This document shows positions 17,769 to 27,181 of a DNA stretch of 64,000 bases, in pieces (position 1 is the stretch's first letter; the number at the start of each line of letters is the position of its first letter). The stretch spans positions 195,034 through 259,033 of the forward strand of contig CAJNDS010002191.1 of assembly GCA_905221605.1 (NCBI GenBank), read 5' to 3'. The position numbers were made by a program, and so were the translations under genes. Source of the stretch: Symbiodinium natans (taxonomy: Eukaryota; Sar; Dinophyceae; Suessiales; Symbiodiniaceae). The notes beneath the pieces are model-generated. The model saw only the letters and a program-made list of their open reading frames with translations. It searched no databases and was not told the origin of the DNA.

Positions 17769-17833
17769 AACATCTAGGCCCTCGAAGCATCTGCAAGAGT
17801 CTGCGGGACTTAGCGAATGAAGGCCGAGACTAA
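17769..17833 (+). CDS. Candidate terminal exon
   Basis: Reads HLGPRSICKSLRDLANEGRD then a stop after the strong acceptor CCACCTTTCAG. The minus strand (SRPSFAKSRRLLQMLRG before GTGGTC) is an alternative. Confidence 0.4.
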
Positions 17834-17834
17834 G

Positions 17835-18545
17835 CCTAAACCCTAAACCCTAACCCCTAAACCCTAAACCCTAAACCCTAAACCCTAAACCCTAAACGCC
17901 CTTTGGACCTGTCTTAGTAAGGAGAGCACCTTGGAGCCCTTTTGGGGAGTCTTGGGCTCGCCATAAGAGTTACGGGCTCAAGGCGCTAACACCCGCCACA
18001 AGTTCATATTCTGAACGCCTTATAGCGGTTTAGGGTTTAGGGTTTAGGGTTTAGGATTTAAGCTTCAGAAATTGATTATTGATTAGGGTTTAATGTTTCG
18101 TGCACGAACTCGAGAAAAGAGCCTAGAGGTCAGGTGCTTTGCGGCGCTCAGGAACGCCAAACCCAAACCCCTAACCCGAAAAACCTGAACCCTAAAACCT
18201 AAACCCAAACCCTAAACCCTAAACCCTAAACCCTAAACCCTAAACCCTAAACCCTAAACCCTAAACCCTAAACCCTAAACCCTAAACCCTAAACCCTAAA
18301 CCCTAAACCTAAACCCAAACAGTTCCAGAAGCAAGCCTGAATCGCAGACCTCCTCCCCTAAAACTCAGACGCCCTTTTTATATCAGTACAGCTGTCCAAC
18401 ATATGGTCCCGTTTGAGGCCCCTATTACAAAACGGATCCATATGTGTATATATATATACACATAAACGTACCTCCTCAGAACCCCTAAATCCCAAACCCT
18501 AGCCCTAAACCCTAAACCCTAGCCCTAAACCCTAAACCCTCCAGC
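17835..18545. repeat. Telomere-like tracts with islands
   Basis: CCCTAAA at 17,835-17,898, 18,172-18,320 and 18,480-18,541; TTTAGGG at 18,028-18,062. The island 18,095-18,160 is open on the minus strand (FLSAAKHLTSRLFSRVRAR) but lacks clear splice sites. Confidence 0.8.
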
Positions 18546-18601
18546 CCGAGGCTGCTGCGCTGCGCCCATGGAGACATCGACTCCGGGTGCGACGGGCGCA
18601 T
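18546..18601 (-). CDS. Candidate exon, unknown protein
   Basis: Reads APVAPGVDVSMGAAQQPR after AACCGCCAG and before CGG|GCTGGA (GC donor). An alternative frame starts MRPSHPESM. Family unknown. Confidence 0.4.
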
Positions 18602-18604
18602 CTG

Positions 18605-19025
18605 GCGGTTTGGGGTTTGGGGTTTGGGGTTTAGGGTTTAGGGCTTGGGGTTTAGGGTTTGGGGTTTAGGGTTTGGGGTTTGGGGTTTAGGGTTCGGGGT
18701 TTAGGGTTTAAGGGTTTAGAATTTGGGTTTAGGGTTTGGGGTTTAGGGTTTGGGGTTTAGAGATTGGGGTTTGGGGTTTAGGGTTTGGGGTTTGGGGTTT
18801 GGGGTTTGGGGTTTAGGGTTTGGGGTTTGGGGTTTAGGGTTTGGGGTTTAGGGTTTGGGGTTTAAGGTTTGGGGTTTAAGGGTTTAGGATTTGGGTTTAG
18901 GGTTTGGGGTTTGGGGTTTAGGGTTTGGGGTTTAGGGTTTGGGGTTTGGGGTTTAGGGTTTGGGGTTTGGGGTTTAGGCTTTGGGGTTTGGGGTTAGGGC
19001 CAGGGTTAGGGTTTGGGGTTTAAGG
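18605..19025. repeat. TTTGGGG/TTTAGGG mixed array
   Basis: About 60 heptamers in which TTTGGGG and TTTAGGG alternate irregularly. It is the largest TTTGGGG-rich block. Confidence 0.95.
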
Positions 19026-19221
19026 TTGTGGCCTGGGATCTGGGGCTGAGAGGTTTGGAGCTTCTGGCTTGGGCGCGGTGGTGTTGGGAGTTTTAGGGTG
19101 AGCTCGGGAAGAGTCGAAGGGGAAAATGCGTGAGATTGAGGGCTCTGAATGCAAGGCTGCATTGAAACACAGACCGACTTCAGGCGCCTTCATACTTGTC
19201 CTTTATCCCAAAACCAAAAAC

Positions 19222-19312
19222 CAAAAACCCTAATCCCTAGAAACCCTAGAAACCCTAGAAACCCTAGAAACCCTAGAAACCCTAGAAACCCTAGAAACCC
19301 TAGAAACCCAAA
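19222..19312. repeat. CCCTAGAAA array
   Basis: Ten tandem units of ACCCTAGAA, a 9-bp homogenised variant. It gives the RNPRNPRNP frame artefact. Confidence 0.95.
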
Positions 19313-19373
19313 AAAACCTAAAAGTCCTAAAAGCCCTAAACCGGCCCAAATTGCCCACGTCAAAGCAGCTCAC

Positions 19374-19431
19374 CGGCCTAGTTCCGGATCCGACTTGTAC
19401 AGCTGCTCGAGACAGCTCCTCACCATGAGGG
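19374..19431 (-). CDS. Candidate exon, unknown protein
   Basis: Reads LMVRSCLEQLYKSDPELG after TTCGTCAAG, ending at a consensus donor GTGAGCTG. Family unknown. Confidence 0.45.
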
Positions 19432-19439
19432 CTTGACGA

Positions 19440-19530
19440 ACATAAGGGACCCCGAATTTTGACCCCCCAAGGAGTAGGATTCTCTTATAATAAGGACCCA
19501 AGAAGCTACCCCCTAACTTCGGAAAACCCC
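19440..19530. mobile_element. Dispersed element, family E, copy 2
   Basis: Contains GTAGGATTCTCTTATAATAA and GGACCC, related to 25,960-26,035 and, inverted, to 8,800-8,885. Confidence 0.5.
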
Positions 19531-19589
19531 CACATGCACCAGGTTCAGAGAGAGGGTGTAGGGTCCAGGCTTGACATCTTCTAAGTAGT

Positions 19590-20343
19590 CTCCGGGTTTA
19601 GGGTTGAGGGTTTAGGGTTTAGAATTTGGGGCTTAGGGCTTAGGTCTCCATCACCCACCATCATCTCCATCATCCTCCTCCGCTTGGTCGTCCGTTCGCA
19701 GTCTGTCCGCAGTCGTCGTCAGTCGTCCGTGCGACCGTAGTCGTCCCTGCTCCTCCGCCCGTCGCAATCTTCATCATCGTCAACGTCATCCGATCAGCGT
19801 CACCACCAACACCATGACGGTGCTCACAGCTGCCTAGTGCAACCGAATTGAGGGCTCTCCCGAAACCCTAAACCCTAAACCCGAAACCCTATAGCCTAAA
19901 TCCTAAACCCACGCCCAAGTAACAGGTGAGAGAGGGAGGATAGTAGGCTGAAGTCCTTAGAACCCGTCCACCTTGAATCCATATTCCTACAAAACTTCGG
20001 GAATTTGTAACTAGGTTGGCACTTAAAACCATTCTACAGATAATCCGTGTGGGCATTTAGGGTTTATGTTCTAGGGATAAACCCCATAAGGGTAAACACA
20101 AAATATCCCTAAGGGCCCTGCAAACCCCAAGCCCCTCAGCGATTGCACAAATCCCCCAAGCCCCTACCGTGACCCCCAACCTAAACCCCAAACCAGCCTA
20201 AACCCTAAACCCTACACCCTAAACCGCAAACCCTATAAACCCTAAACCCTAAACCCTAAACCCTAAACCCTAAACCCTAAACCCTAAACCCTAAACCCTA
20301 AACCCTAAACCATCCCTTAATCCCACAACCCAACATCCGAGGC
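19590..20343. other. Telomere-like runs and unassigned sequence
   Basis: TTTAGGG at 19,590-19,640, a (TCATCA/CGTC)-rich stretch at 19,645-19,820, CCCTAAA at 19,860-19,910 and 20,190-20,310. No exon called. Confidence 0.5.
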
Positions 20344-20390
20344 CCTGCCTTTGTAGAAGCCGCAAGATTGCCAAGTCCTCTGCGGCGCGG
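20344..20390 (-). CDS. Candidate exon beside a MITE
   Basis: Reads RAAEDLAILRLLQRQ after AAGTGTAG and before GG|GCCTCGG. The acceptor side abuts MITE family C (20,396-20,513), so the intron end is supplied by the element. The DLxILRLL pattern faintly resembles ABC1K but is too short to assign. Confidence 0.4.
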
Positions 20391-20395
20391 CTACA

Positions 20396-20513
20396 CTTGG
20401 AGGTTCGCGGGCAGCTAGAAGTAGGGTTACAAGTGCTCTATGTCTTTAAGTCGGGTTATAAGTATAGATACCATGCTTATGACCCTATTTATAACTACCC
20501 ATGAACCTCCAAG
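20396..20513. mobile_element. MITE-like element, family C, copy 3
   Basis: Ends CTTGGAGGTTCGCGGGCAG and CTACCCATGAACCTCCAAG are inverted repeats, with inner arms GGGTTATAAGTA and TACTTATAACCC-like. Confidence 0.7.
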
Positions 20514-20959
20514 AATGAGGACATCGGAGTTGGACTAGCTGAGTTTCCACATGAATTAGTAGGATTCTTGGTCTATTGGTTTACAGGGGTTAGGGATTAT
20601 AGGGTTTGGGGCTGAGGGTGGAGTGTTTAATAGCCGAGGGGGGATATGATATAATATATGCCACCAAGGGACCTGGTGTAGGGCGATCCCCAAACCCGAA
20701 GCCCTAAACCATTGGGACCTGATTGGGACTCTTGGTTCAGCATTTCTGTGGGTCTACATAGGTAAGGCATCCGCAAATGTAGCAGAAGTCCCCTTAAAAG
20801 GACGCCCAAGAAGGGACCCCGGATGTTGCAAAACTCGCCAGTTTCCTGAATGGAGGGGATTTGGGGCTTTTTGGTGAGGGGCGGAAGGTTCCTCGACACT
20901 CTGGTCAACTTACTTGAAGTTTCATGGGTAGCTGTAACAAGGTGATCAACCACCTATTG
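20514..20959. other. Unassigned island
   Basis: Mostly unique. A 108-codon minus frame (20,953-20,627, MVDHLVTATHETSSKLT...) is moderately protein-like, but no splice evidence or family supports it. Confidence 0.35.
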
Positions 20960-21060
20960 CTATAGTGGCCCTAAAGCCTAAAGCCTAAAGCCTAAACCCT
21001 AAACCCTGAACCCCAAACCCTAAACCCTAAACCCCAAACCCTAAACCCTAAACCCTAAAC
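20960..21060. repeat. CCCTAAA tract
   Basis: C-strand repeats beginning with CCTAAAG variants. Confidence 0.9.
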
Positions 21061-21091
21061 TCATAACTTGCCGAAAATCGAAACCTTCAAC

Positions 21092-21140
21092 CCTCAGCGT
21101 CCAGAGCAGCGCTGCCGTCTGCCAGAATGGCCGGATAGTC
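21092..21140 (-). CDS. Candidate exon, unknown protein
   Basis: Reads DYPAILADGSAALDAE after TTTGTGGCAG|GAC and before GAGG|GTTGAA; CTG|GC after DYPAIL is a phase-0 alternative. Family unknown. Confidence 0.45.
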
Positions 21141-21184
21141 CTGCCACAAATGAGGGTTTACGTTGTTCGGGATACCTTGTTCTT

Positions 21185-21735
21185 CTCATTCTCATTTTTA
21201 CTATTCTTACTACTACTACTGTTACTATGACTACAATTACTACGATTACTACTATTTCTACTATTACGTACTACTATTACGATTATTCTTCTTATTACTA
21301 TTCTTACTATCCTTAACATTTTTGCTAGTATTACAATCATTGCTATTGTTGCTATTATTACTCTTATTACAACTATTGCTATTATTGCCATGATTACGAT
21401 TGTTACTATTATTACTATTATTACGATTGTTACTATTATTATTCTTAGTTCTGTTATGATGATGATGATGATGATGACGATTATGATTATTCTTGCGATT
21501 TCTTTTATGATATTATTATGATTACTATTTCTAGTATCTCTATTATTGTTATTATCATTATGATAATTCATATTGATATTATAGTTATTATTATTAGAAT
21601 CGTAGTATTCTTTTCGATTCTTATTACGATTAAAATATTATTATTTATATGTATATTATTATTCTTATCACTGTTAGTATTATGATTACGATTATCTTTA
21701 TTATTCTTACTACACTTAATTAAGAATAGTTACGA
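21185..21735. repeat. (TTA/CTA)n trinucleotide region
   Basis: A diverged TAT, TAC and TTA triplet microsatellite about 550 bp long. Its triplet register keeps frames open on both strands, giving false NNNN and YYYY proteins. Confidence 0.9.
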
Positions 21736-22009
21736 TTGTTATTATCATTGGGGTCCAGACTATAGCGGGATACTACGATTTGGGAGTCTATATTAGGGTA
21801 CCCTATTCTCGTAAACCCCCCAAGTAGAACTTTCAGGCAAAAGGGCTCTGACACTGACTCGTCAGCTTGTTTTCTTGGGGCAAACGGTCCAACCAAGAAG
21901 ACACCCAACAAGGTACCTATGCATATGGGTAGTACTCATACGTGCATGTGCTCTGGTTCACCTCCACCCCCTATATAAAGCCTAAAGCCTGAAGCCTGAA
22001 CCCCAAAAG
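21736..22009. other. Unassigned island
   Basis: Unique sequence with a family E-like GGGTACCCTATTCTCGTAAA near 21,797 and CCTGAAG runs near 21,980. No exon called. Confidence 0.4.
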
Positions 22010-22106
22010 GTTGGAACTGCACTTTGCCCGGAACATGAACGCGGCAGGAAACACGAAGGTGGTCTGGAAGCTCGTGGCCTACACGCTACATGCTCTCGAT
22101 TCATAG
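22010..22106 (+). CDS. Candidate exon, unknown protein
   Basis: Reads LELHFARNMNAAGNTKVV, then WKLVAYTLHALDS and a stop, after CCCCAAAAG. A GC donor after TLH (CAT|GCTCTC) would instead join the next exon in phase 0. One of the most protein-like islands; family unknown. Confidence 0.5.
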
Positions 22107-22139
22107 GGTTGGCCCTGTAGTTTTTGGTTTGAGGTTTCC

Positions 22140-22315
22140 CAGGGGTTATAGGGTTTAGGGTTGCCAGCCTCGGAGTGTCTTTCCCAACCTCCGCCTACCA
22201 GGTTGAGGGGAAACTGGTTTGGGATGTAAATAGTGGGTTTAAGGGAATTGGTTTGGGGTGTAGGATGTAGGGTTTAGGGGAAGTTGGTTTGGGGTTTCGG
22301 GCTTAGGGCTTAGGA
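22140..22315. repeat. Degenerate TTTAGGG/GGTTTGGGG
   Basis: Short G-strand runs including three copies of TTGGTTTGGG(G/A)TGTA-like sequence. Confidence 0.6.
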
Positions 22316-22321
22316 CATCAG

Positions 22322-22384
22322 GCAGTCCATCTGCGTCTTGACGAACATGGCATTGCCTGGAAGATCCTGCACAGGATGCGACAA
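22322..22384 (+). CDS. Candidate exon, unknown protein
   Basis: Reads AVHLRLDEHGIAWKILHRM, then RQ, 21 codons in phase 0 after ACATCAG|GCA and before CAA|GCCTAA (GC donor). Confidence 0.5.
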
Positions 22385-22463
22385 GCCTAAACCTCGACAA
22401 CACAAACCCCGCAACCTAAATCCCTAAAACGATTCTTCAACCTTGCGCCCCAAAACCTTTCAG

Positions 22464-22499
22464 GGTCCAGAGCTATTCCTTCAAAGGCCACGGCAGTTG
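22464..22499 (+). CDS. Candidate exon, unknown protein
   Basis: Reads GPELFLQRPRQL, 12 codons in phase 0, after CCTTTCAG|GGT and before TTG|GTCTAG. It joins in phase with the exon at 22,322-22,384. Confidence 0.4.
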
Positions 22500-22504
22500 G
22501 TCTA

Positions 22505-22884
22505 GGGCTTAGGGTGTAGGGTTTAGGGTTTGGGGTTTTAAAGGCTGGAGGGTTGAAGGCGTGCAAGCTTAGCTTAGCGGCGTGCCCAACAAAGGAGAAG
22601 TCTGCACTAAATCAGCTGGGATGGGCCTTTAGGCCTTTGAACATACTCTTAAATTAGACCCTCTTATACCCAGCAAGCAAAATGCAGAATGCATACATGC
22701 GTATGAATACACACACATATATATATATATACACATATATATATATATATCTAAGTATGTATAGATATATAAAGTCATGTGTATATATATATGTAGATAT
22801 AAATATACTCGGTTTACTAAGCTATCTTGAAAAAAAGATATGTGTCCCACTCGCTGGCCTGTGAAAACCTCAAGCCCCCAAGGC
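22505..22884. other. Telomere-like run, AT microsatellite, island
   Basis: TTTAGGG near 22,505-22,540, a (TA)n microsatellite at 22,705-22,800, and a plus-strand coding-like scrap GVPNKGEVCTKSAG near 22,577. Confidence 0.5.
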
Positions 22885-22930
22885 CCCTGAAGCACCTGGT
22901 CACGTCGACGGTCTCAAATCCATGTTCTTC
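22885..22930 (-). CDS. Candidate exon, unknown protein
   Basis: Reads EEHGFETVDVTRCFR after CTAGTTCAG|GAA and before GGG|GCCTTGG. The plus strand reads APEAPGHVDGLKSMFFLN-stop as an alternative. Confidence 0.45.
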
Positions 22931-23336
22931 CTGAACTAGAAGCCCTCAACCCTCAACCCTAAACCCTGAATCCAAATTCTGAAGGGCTTGGGGTTTGGGG
23001 TTCAAGTCTTAGTTACTACTATTTGCTTAAGAACCCCAAAAAACTAAACGTCATCACTAGAGTACCCTGATAAGGAACATATGCTGATCTTTTTGCGGTG
23101 TTCTTCAGCAAATCGTGGATTTGACTAGACCTGAGCCACGAAGCAAAAACAGTCTGTAGGAACTACTTGAAAAGCCCAGGTATACTACGTCGAATATCGG
23201 GGTCGGCATACTTACTAAAGAATACTCCCTTATGGTTTCTATATAGCTAGACTACAACAGACGTCAAAACCTCATTCTTATTATGAAGGCCCCTATATTC
23301 GGTACGTGGACCCGAAGCCCTAGTCTCCCTCGGCAG
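22931..23336. other. Unassigned with family F end
   Basis: CCCTAAA scraps near 22,945, a family F end near 23,016-23,045 (ACTACTATTTGCTTAAGAAC) and unique sequence. No exon called. Confidence 0.4.
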
Positions 23337-23389
23337 GGGCCAAGGAAGGCCTTGTGGGCCGGATGATCCTCATACGGTTGGACCTGGCG
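23337..23389 (+). CDS. Candidate exon, unknown protein
   Basis: Reads AKEGLVGRMILIRLDLA after CCTCGGCAG and before GCG|GCTTGC (GC donor). Hydrophobic core; family unknown. Confidence 0.45.
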
Positions 23390-23653
23390 GCTTGCGTTAG
23401 CGGTTAGAGGGGTTAGAGGGTTAGCGGGTTATATATAGGGGGTAGGGCCTAGAGGGTTGATAATGTGTAGGGTTTTAAGTGTAGCATGATTATAGGGATA
23501 CAAGATTGGATGTGTGGCTGTAGGCAATAGGCGTGATAGAAGTCTTTAGGGTTTAGGCGGGATATTAGTCCAGCTTGGGTGTCGTCTAGTCTGTAGCCCC
23601 TAAACCATTCCAGACCCAAAGACCTCAACACGACACTCTGAAACCAAACCCTG
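23390..23653. other. G-rich degenerate sequence
   Basis: GGTTAGAGG-like units near 23,400-23,460, otherwise unique. No exon called. Confidence 0.35.
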
Positions 23654-23750
23654 GCACCTTTAACTGCAAAGAACCTGCAGGTGCTTCTGATCGCCCCGAA
23701 TCTGAGGCAGAATTTACGGATTTATCCATGTGCTTCAGGTACTTCGTGGG
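23654..23750. CDS. Candidate exon, strand unclear
   Basis: The plus strand gives ASDRPESEAEFTDLSMCF between AACCTGCAG and CAG|GTACTT. The minus strand gives TKYLKHMDKSVNSASDSG between CCTGAAG and GCAGG|GTTCTT. Either could be real. Confidence 0.35.
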
Positions 23751-23822
23751 CTTCAGGGCTTAGCGCTTAGAATCTAGAGTTCGGTTGAAGCCCTCCGCCC
23801 ATCATGGTTTATAGGCTCTCAG

Positions 23823-23871
23823 GGCAAAGTCAAACTCACACGCTCACCGGCTTCCATTGTATCTCAGTGAG
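23823..23871 (+). CDS. Candidate exon, unknown protein
   Basis: Reads AKSNSHAHRLPLYLSE after GGCTCTCAG and before GAG|GTACAC. Confidence 0.35.
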
Positions 23872-23948
23872 GTACACTCCCGTTCTGGGGTATTGGAAAT
23901 TACCCTGAACCCCAAATCCTAAACCCTAAACCCTAAAGACCTAACTAG

Positions 23949-23994
23949 CACCGGCCCGAAAGCCGTGGCGAGAGTCTGCGATGCTAAGGTTGAG
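23949..23994 (+). CDS. Candidate exon, unknown protein
   Basis: Reads TGPKAVARVCDAKVE after CCTAACTAG and before GAG|GTCAAC. CCCTAAA tracts lie on both sides (23,920-23,942 and 24,003-24,075). Confidence 0.4.
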
Positions 23995-24087
23995 GTCAAC
24001 GAACCCTAAACCCTAAACCCTATATAAACCCTAAACCCTAGAACCCTAAAACCCTAAAACCTAAGCCCTAAGCCGTCGAATTTTGAC

Positions 24088-24131
24088 CTTGAGCCTTGGC
24101 GGCTCTCTTAGCCGCGGCCTTGGCCGCAGCA
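24088..24131 (-). CDS. Candidate exon, Ala/Lys-rich
   Basis: Reads AAAKAAAKRAAKAQ after GGCTCGGCCAG and before CAAG|GTCAAA. The composition is that of basic histone-tail-like segments, but this is too short for a family call. Confidence 0.45.
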
Positions 24132-24145
24132 CTGGCCGAGCCAGG

Positions 24146-24225
24146 GTTTAGGGTTTAGGGTTTAGGGTTTAAGGTTTAGGGTTTAGGGTTTAGGGTTTAG
24201 GGTTTACGGTTTAGGGTTTAGGGTG
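24146..24225. repeat. TTTAGGG tract
   Basis: Eleven G-strand heptamers with one TTTACGG. Confidence 0.95.
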
Positions 24226-24366
24226 GAGAGGCCGCAGGTGTCACAGCCTGCCTTGTGCCCCATCCCAATGACCGCATCCACTATGAAGTCCATAAACCTC
24301 CTTGAGGTCCATAGATCCCAAGTGCCATGGGTGCATGAGCAGGGTCTGCTGCCCGGATGCCTAGGC
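24226..24366 (-). CDS. Possible continuation exon
   Basis: After GGGCAGCAG the minus strand reads TLLMHPWHLGSMDLKEVYGL; a second frame reads RFMDFIVDAVIGMGHKAG. Both are protein-like, so a splice or frameshift lies inside. Confidence 0.35.
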
Positions 24367-24528
24367 CGCTGGAAACATGAAGAGCTCTCCTCGGGCCCGC
24401 ATGCCCACAACGATGGGCAGCGGGCGTTCGCCGCGGTGTTGTTCGCAGTACTCCAGTTCCCTGAAAGTACAGGCTGCATGGCCACTGTCTTCGGCGGAGG
24501 GTAAGGCGACTTGCTGGGCGTTTCCGGG
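24367..24528 (-). CDS. Candidate exon, 54 codons
   Basis: The longest clean exon-like frame among the islands. It begins PGNAQQVALPSAEDSGHAAC after CCATAAG, continues ELEYCEQHRGERPLPIVVGM and ends RARGELFMFPA at GCG|GCCTAGG, phase 0 at both ends. CTTTCAG at 24,461-24,467 could be a later acceptor. Family unknown. Confidence 0.55.
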
Positions 24529-24925
24529 CTTATGGAACAGATGTAACCCCCTCCCAAAAAAGAAAACACCCCCAAGACCCAAACCGCAAGACTCTCAATC
24601 TAAGGTTCAGAGACCCTCCCGCGAAATCTCAAACTCGGATCCGAATTCCTCAGCCCTTCTTTTAGGGCATTAAGCCCATAAACCTGAACTCTATGAAAAA
24701 GGGTTAGGGTTTAGGGGTCTTGTCGTTCAGAAATTTAGGGGCTTAGGGCTTAAAGGGTTATAAGTGTTTAGGCTTAAAACCCAAACCCTAAACTCTAAAC
24801 CCCCGTTGAAGCCGTAAACCCTTTGAAGCCCTTAACCCCAAACCCCCCTAAACCCTAAACCCTAAACCCTAAACCCTAAACCCTAAACCCTAAACCCTAA
24901 ACCCTAAGCCCTAAACCCTGAACCT
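24529..24925. other. Unassigned then CCCTAAA tract
   Basis: Unique sequence to about 24,770, then C-strand repeats (24,780-24,925). Confidence 0.5.
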
Positions 24926-25014
24926 TACCCCCCCTTTCAAACCCTCGACTCACAGCCCTAAGAACCTCAGCCCTAAACCTTAAAACCCCAACAACCCCCC
25001 GTAAAAGCCCTCTA

Positions 25015-25200
25015 AGTTTGATCACCCTTATGCCCCCTCCCTCTTACACGTCTCCACTACCCCTCTTATGCCCTTCTTATACCCCCCCTCTTATACCCCT
25101 CTTATGCCCCTCTTATACCCTTCTTTCTACCCCCCTTATACACCCTAATGCACCCCTTGTGCACCCCTTATACCTCTCTTATGCCCCCCCCCCCCTTAAA
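25015..25200. repeat. CCCCTCTTATACC minisatellite
   Basis: Irregular units of CCCCTCTTATACC and CCCTTATGCC, about a dozen copies. Confidence 0.85.
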
Positions 25201-25205
25201 ACCCC

Positions 25206-25256
25206 TCTTGAAACCCAAACCCTAAACCCCAAACCTCCAACCCCAAACCCTAAACC
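25206..25256. repeat. CCCCAAACCCTAAA tract
   Basis: C-strand repeats just below the minus-strand exon. Confidence 0.85.
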
Positions 25257-25346
25257 CTAAAACCTATACCAGTTTTGGCTTAGATGGACCGCCTCCTTGG
25301 CTTTCAGTGTCTGCGCGGATAAGCCGATCATGTACAGGAGCGCCTC
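25257..25346 (-). CDS. Candidate (terminal?) exon
   Basis: Reads EALLYMIGLSAQTLKAKEAV, then HLSQNWYRF and a stop, after AACTCCAG|GAG. A phase-0 GC donor after LK (AAA|GCCAAG) would make it internal. Family unknown. Confidence 0.5.
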   Translation of the reverse strand, partial: EALLYMIGLSAQTLKAKEAVHLSQNWYRF

Positions 25347-25354
25347 CTGGAGTT

Positions 25355-25830
25355 TGGGGTTTGGGGTTTAGGGTTTAGGGTTTAGGGTTTGGGGTTTAGG
25401 GTTTAGGGTTTGGGGTTTAGGGTTTAGGGTTTAAGATTTGGGGTTTAGGGTTTAGGGTTTAGGGTTTAGGGTTTGGGGTTTGGGGTTTGGGGTTTGGGGT
25501 TTGGGGTTTGGGGTCTGGGGTTTGGGGTTTGGGGTTTGGGGGCTTTAGGGTTGGGGATTTAGGGGTTTCGAGCAAGTATTTAGGGGTTTGGGGTTTGGGG
25601 TGTACTATTTCCTTAAGAACCCGCCCCCCCAAAAAACAACAAACATGTTGTATAGGGTTTTAGGTTAATCGGGTTTAGGGCAACCGTTGAGGGGTCTAGG
25701 GTTTAGGGTGTAAGGGTTAAGGGTTTTAGGGTTTTAGGGTTTTAGGTGTACGGGGCTTAGGGTTACGGGGTGTAGGGGTTTAGGGTTTAGGGGTTTCGGG
25801 TCTTGGTCGTAGGGCCCACTATTTAGGGTC
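25355..25830. repeat. TTTGGGG/TTTAGGG tracts
   Basis: A mixed G-strand array (25,355-25,610), a family F-like scrap (25,606-25,640), and further degenerate repeats with TTTTAGGG octamers (25,670-25,830). Confidence 0.85.
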
Positions 25831-25959
25831 TAGGACACGGGGCTTGGGCTCAAGCTTCCGCGGCCGCCCTACAAATCCCGTACATTCAGGGGCGAGCCAG
25901 GACTTTCTTGCCCCGAAGTCTTGCTACAGCATCCAATGCTTACGCATTGGGGGCCTGAA

Positions 25960-26035
25960 AAAGACCCCAAATAGTAGGATTCCCTTATAACAAGGACCCC
26001 ATTAAGGTACCCCAATTTCGGAAACCACCATGTAG
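25960..26035. mobile_element. Dispersed element, family E, copy 3
   Basis: GTAGGATTCCCTTATAACAA followed by GGACCCC. Its right end, CCACCATGTAG, is the acceptor of the next exon. Confidence 0.55.
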
Positions 26036-26089
26036 CATTCGACTTCGAGCCCAAGACCAGAGAAATGAGAATAATCAAACAAGACCCAG
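26036..26089 (+). CDS. Candidate exon, unknown protein
   Basis: Reads FDFEPKTREMRIIKQDP after ACCATGTAG and before CCAG|GCAATAG (GC donor). The preceding intron end belongs to family E. Confidence 0.45.
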
Positions 26090-26442
26090 GCAATAGTGTC
26101 ACTTCAGAAGAAGCATGAAAATGACAAGGTCAAGGGACTAAAGGAGGGACCCTCAAGGTTCTGTGGGGGTTATTTAGGGGCTACTAAGGTTAATATAGGG
26201 ACTATATAAGGTATATGTAGGAGTTATATAGAGGAACAAGATTCAAAATCGGGCCTGGTAGGGCCACGCGCTCTCAAACTTTAAAACCTATCTACCAAGC
26301 CCTAGACCTCCAGGGACCAAACTATTGTGTCCTGAAGGGCTCTAGCAATCTAACTACTAGGTCCCCCTAAACCCAAAACCCCAAAACCCTAAACCCTCAA
26401 CCCTAAACCCCAAACCCTCAACCCTAAGGAAGACGCTAACAC
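26090..26442. other. Unassigned then CCCTAAA tract
   Basis: Unique sequence, with C-strand repeats at 26,370-26,430. Confidence 0.45.
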
Positions 26443-26503
26443 CCAGAGCTGCCTCAGAGGCATCCCACCACGACCCCTGCGTGTCAGGCTGGGCAAAGCT
26501 CTC
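26443..26503 (-). CDS. Candidate exon, unknown protein
   Basis: Reads ESFAQPDTQGSWWDASEAAL after GCCGCACAG|GAG and before CTGG|GTGTTAG. A phase-0 GC donor after WWD is also possible. Confidence 0.5.
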
Positions 26504-26510
26504 CTGTGCG

Positions 26511-26552
26511 GCTTAGGGTTTAGGGTTTAGGGTTTAGGGTTTAGGGTTTAGG
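26511..26552. repeat. TTTAGGG tract
   Basis: Six heptamers directly upstream (minus sense) of the exon. Confidence 0.95.
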
Positions 26553-26880
26553 GGGTGGGAGGGGGGCCGGGGCCCTTTCCGAGCCGAGAACCGCCCAAGG
26601 TCTCAACGTTTAGCTTAGGATCTTCGGGTGCTAGCGTAGTGGACCCCTGGAGTTGGGGTGTAGGGCTTTGGGGCTTCGGTTTAACTGGCAGATTGATGCA
26701 TTTTGAGCTGCAGGTAAAGCCAGGTAAGGGTTCAGGGAAGGCGCGCATTCGTAAAACGAGGCTAACCAAGAGTGTCGAGGAAGTGGCGGCCCATTCTCCA
26801 TCAAAGCAAAGGAGGTCGACAGGAGAGTCGGTAGGGCAGTGCTGTTGGGACCGTCGGTCGGATGGGCTGAGTCACAGCCC
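26553..26880. CDS. Coding-like stretch, strand unclear
   Basis: The plus strand is open for 129 codons from 26,555 and includes VEEVAAHSPSKQR between CCAAGAG and GTCGAC. The minus strand is open from 26,880 and includes VDLLCFDGEWAATSSTLL. No family recognised on either. Confidence 0.3.
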
Positions 26881-27181
26881 AGGTTTAGAGTTTAGGGTTT
26901 CGGGTTTAGGGTCGATACGGAGGGTTTCGAGGTTTACGGTTTAGGATTTTGGTGCCTTGGAGAGTTTCGGGGGCTTGGGGCTGAGGTTTCCAAAATGCTT
27001 GGTCATACGTGGAATGTTTCCGAATCCTCGCAGCATCATGGGGATTGGGGCTCCGAAGACGCAGAACCTAATGTACTCAAATCCTAGACGTCCGCGTCAA
27101 CCACCAGTTCAGAAAACATGCTACCCCTCCCCCCCCCCCCCCCCGCCTAAACCCTGCATCCACCCACCCCGATCTGTGACC
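26881..27181. other. TTTAGGG scraps and island
   Basis: G-strand repeats 26,880-26,945. A plus scrap HHGDWGSEDAEPN lies between CCTCGCAG and GTACTC near 27,032-27,070. Poly-C near 27,127-27,145. Confidence 0.4.

Noticed and set aside
21158-21571. Hydrophobic or Asn-rich proteins in the triplet-repeat region
   Set aside because: They follow the TTA/CTA trinucleotide register and are open on both strands.
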